Source: Palsa-459 sp963841965
GTDB taxonomy: Bacteria > Actinomycetota > Acidimicrobiia > Acidimicrobiales > RAAP-2
Assembly (NCBI GenBank): GCA_963841965.1
Contig: CAWJES010000010.1
Span: forward strand, 496,001 to 560,000
Reading direction: 5' to 3'
DNA: 64,000 bases
Shown: in pieces, positions 62,291-64,000 of the stretch
Layout of the letters: each line of letters begins with the position of its first letter
How positions within the stretch are numbered: position 1 is the first letter of the stretch
The notes under the pieces: generated by a model
Told to the model about the DNA's origin: nothing
The model's input: only the letters and a program-made list of their open reading frames with translations
Databases searched by the model: none
Program-made: the position numbers and the translations under genes

Positions 62291-62431
62291 CCCGGTGCTG
62301 AAGTTTCTTCACACAGCGGGCTATCAGGGAGAATGCCCCGCCGCGGGCCCGTGAACTGTCTGTGACAGCGCCATGAACGGGGCGTGCGCGACGCGCGTCA
62401 CGCGGGGCGGGACCGTGATCAAAGCGCGACC

Positions 62432-62441
62432 TTCACGTGAA
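62432..62441. promoter_or_regulatory. parS-like core next to parB
   Basis: TTCACGTGAA is the perfect inner 10 bases of the parS consensus TGTTTCACGTGAAACA; the outer three bases on each side do not match. It lies 80 bases beyond the parB stop. Confidence 0.4.
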
Positions 62442-62520
62442 TACCCACAACCTCAGCCACAGGCTGGGGATAACACTCGACTGCCGGTCGACGTTGCGGA
62501 ACCGGCCTCGATGAGCTCGA

Positions 62521-63430
62521 TCAGGTCGAGGAAACGCCTGTGATCGCCCGGTAGATGCGCTCGAGGTCGTCGAGATCCGCGAACTCGACGATGACCCTTC
62601 CGCGCCTGCCCTTGAGGTCCACCCGCACCCGGGTGTCGAGATGGCGCTCGAGCAGGTGCTCGAGCTCGGTGATCCCGGCGTCGGGAAGGGCGCCCTCGCG
62701 GACGGGTTCCGGACTCTCGACCACGGTGCTCGCAGGGATCGCGGGCGGTGCCGCGATCCGGCGGACCAGCTCCTCGGTCGCCCGGACGTTCAGCCCCTCG
62801 GCTCTCGACCCTCGCCGCCGTGGCCTCGAGCACCTCGGGGTCGTCGATCGAGAGGAGCGCCCGGGCGTGGCCCGCCGTGAGCCTCCCCTCGACGATGGCG
62901 CGCTGCACCGGCCCTGGCAGCTGGAGGAGGCGCAGCGTGTTGGTCACGGCGACGCGGCTGCGACCCACCCTCGTCGCGACCTGGTCGTGCGTGAGGTCGA
63001 ACTCGTCGATGAGCTGCTGGTAGGCGGCGGCCTCCTCGAGCGCGTTCAGGTCCGCACGGTGGAGGTTCTCCACCAGCGCCTGCTCGAGGCTGTGCAGGTC
63101 GGTCGTCCGGTCCTGGACGATCGCAGGGACCAGGTCGAGGCCCGCGCGCCGGGCGGAGCGCCACCGGCGCTCCCCCGCGATGAGCTCGTAGGATCCCTCC
63201 TCGCCGACCACCGGTCGCACGAGAATGGGCTGCAGGACGCCCACCTCTCGGATCGAGGCCGCCAGCGAGTCGAGGGAATCCTCCCCGAAGTGGGCCCTCG
63301 GCTGGAACGGGTTCGGCCGGATCGACTCGATCGGCAACTGTCGAAGGGCGACCCCCTCGGGAGCCTCCGCCTCCTCCTCGCCGGGGATCAGGGCGCCGAG
63401 CCCCTTACCCAGCCCGCTTCTGCGCGCCAT
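62521..63430 (-). CDS. parB: Chromosome-partitioning protein ParB (one frameshift)
   Basis: About 302 residues, a CTPase clamp that loads at parS. The N-terminus MARRSGLGKGLGALIPG is typical; ELIAGERRWRSARRAG is the CTP/box II motif; VATRVGRSRVAVTNTLRLLQ is the helix-turn-helix; ARALLSIDDPEVLEATAARV ends the first frame. Near 62.80 kb the frame changes by one base and continues VESPEPVREGALPDAGI, ELEHLLERHLDTRV and the dimerisation tail DLKGRRGRVIVEFADLDDLE. Its ATG overlaps the end of parA by 26 bases, so the two are co-transcribed. Confidence 0.92.
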
Positions 63431-64000
63431 TGCTCACCTCCTTCGCGAGATTCCGATATGCCTTGGCGCCCTTCGACGTCGGGATCGAACGAGGTGATGG
63501 GCTGCCCGAAGGACGGTGCCTCGCTCAGGCGCACGGTCCTCGGGATCATGGTCCGCTGGGTCTGCTGGGGGAAGTGGCGCCGCACCTCCCTCGCGACGTC
63601 CTCGGCCAGCCTCGTGCGCCCGTCGTACATGGTCAGCACCACCGTCGTGATCTCGAGCGTCTCATTCAGGTTGCGCTGCACCAGCGACACGATCCGCTGC
63701 AGCTGGGTCAGGCCCTCCAGGGCGTAGAACTCGCACTGGACGGGCACGAGGATCTCGGTCGCCGCGGCGAAGGCGTTGATCGTGATGAGGCCCAACGACG
63801 GGGGACAGTCGATCATGATGTAGTCGTACTCGTCCACGACCATCGAGAGCGCCCGCTTCAGCCGGAGCTCCCGGCTGATGGCACTGAAGAGCTCCTGCTC
63901 GACACCGGCCAGATCGAGTGTGGCGGGCGCAACGAAGAGGTTCTCGATCCCGACCGGCTCGATGCAGTCCATCATCGGCGTCTCGTTCAGCAGGACGTCG
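63405..64000 (-). CDS. parA: Chromosome-partitioning ATPase ParA (C-terminal part; runs off the right edge)
   Basis: About 198 residues of a MinD/ParA ATPase. Seen: IENLFVAPATLDLAGVEQEL, the Walker B-like YIMIDCPPSLGLITINAFAA, EFYALEGLTQLQRIVSLVQ and PRTVRLSEAPSFGQPITSFD. The Walker A lies outside the window. Near 63.48 kb a single extra base moves the tail to the correct frame TSKGAKAYRNLAKEVSNGA, which ends at a stop at 63405. Without this correction the frame would run on to 63388. Confidence 0.92.

Noticed and set aside
62291..62520. Chromosomal replication origin
   Set aside because: Only two imperfect DnaA-like words, no AT-rich unwinding segment and no dnaA or dnaN nearby; better described as a parAB-flanking region.

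Overview
The window is high-GC DNA from an actinobacterium (Actinomycetota). Several things support this: a mycobacteria-like set of neighbours (PadR regulator + ino1, a DUF5318 gene + panB, pcnB / large secreted protein / murJ, trxB-trxA-cwlM facing parB-parA), a bifunctional-type dCTP deaminase, DUF1707 and DUF2505 proteins, a GlnR-type nitrogen operator and a PHO-box-like repeat. A deep actinobacterial class such as Acidimicrobiia is my best guess, but no marker here proves it. The dnaB-rplI-rpsR-ssb-rpsF cluster and parAB suggest the right end lies near the replication origin.

Layout. 1-9.2 kb: start of dnaK, a lipoprotein, a GNAT protein, an SDR, phosphoglycerate mutase, glnB-amtB under a GlnR-like operator, a membrane-anchored heterodisulfide-reductase-like Fe-S protein, and dcd. 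9.2-21 kb is accessory: a tRNA-Gly(CCC), then a compact three-gene operon (two complete lipoxygenases and a 1706-residue kinase/ATPase/GAF/cyclase protein), then an arsenic cluster (arsR divergent from arsI-aquaporin-arsC) with no efflux pump. 21-33.5 kb: the TldD/TldE pair, small secreted and membrane proteins, two paralogous fibronectin-III surface proteins each followed by a hairpin, a cation/proton antiporter and a DUF2505 protein. 33.5-45.8 kb: a RegX3-like response regulator, a VOC protein, a peroxiredoxin, a three-gene branched-chain 2-oxoacid dehydrogenase operon, an MFS exporter, rlmN, an SDR, a CapA-like protein and a multi-pass glycosyltransferase. 45.8-53.6 kb: dnaB, the rpsF operon, panB, PadR-ino1 and an SGNH hydrolase. 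53.6-64 kb: pcnB, a DUF6049-like protein, murJ, degV, a small membrane protein, trxB, trxA and a cwlM-like gene, converging on parB and parA.

The most unusual element is the 9.7-18.6 kb operon. Two lipoxygenases that keep every iron ligand are co-transcribed with a multidomain receptor-like protein carrying an intact Ser/Thr-kinase core and an intact class III adenylate-cyclase core. This could be a bacterial oxylipin production and sensing module.

A caveat concerns sequence quality. From about 53.9 kb to 63.5 kb, conserved housekeeping genes carry many single-base frameshifts, nearly all of them insertions and densest at 59.1-62.3 kb. This looks like local sequencing or assembly error rather than decay. 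Isolated frameshifts also occur near 26.34 kb and 50.48 kb. Coordinates of genes in these stretches are spans, not clean reading frames.
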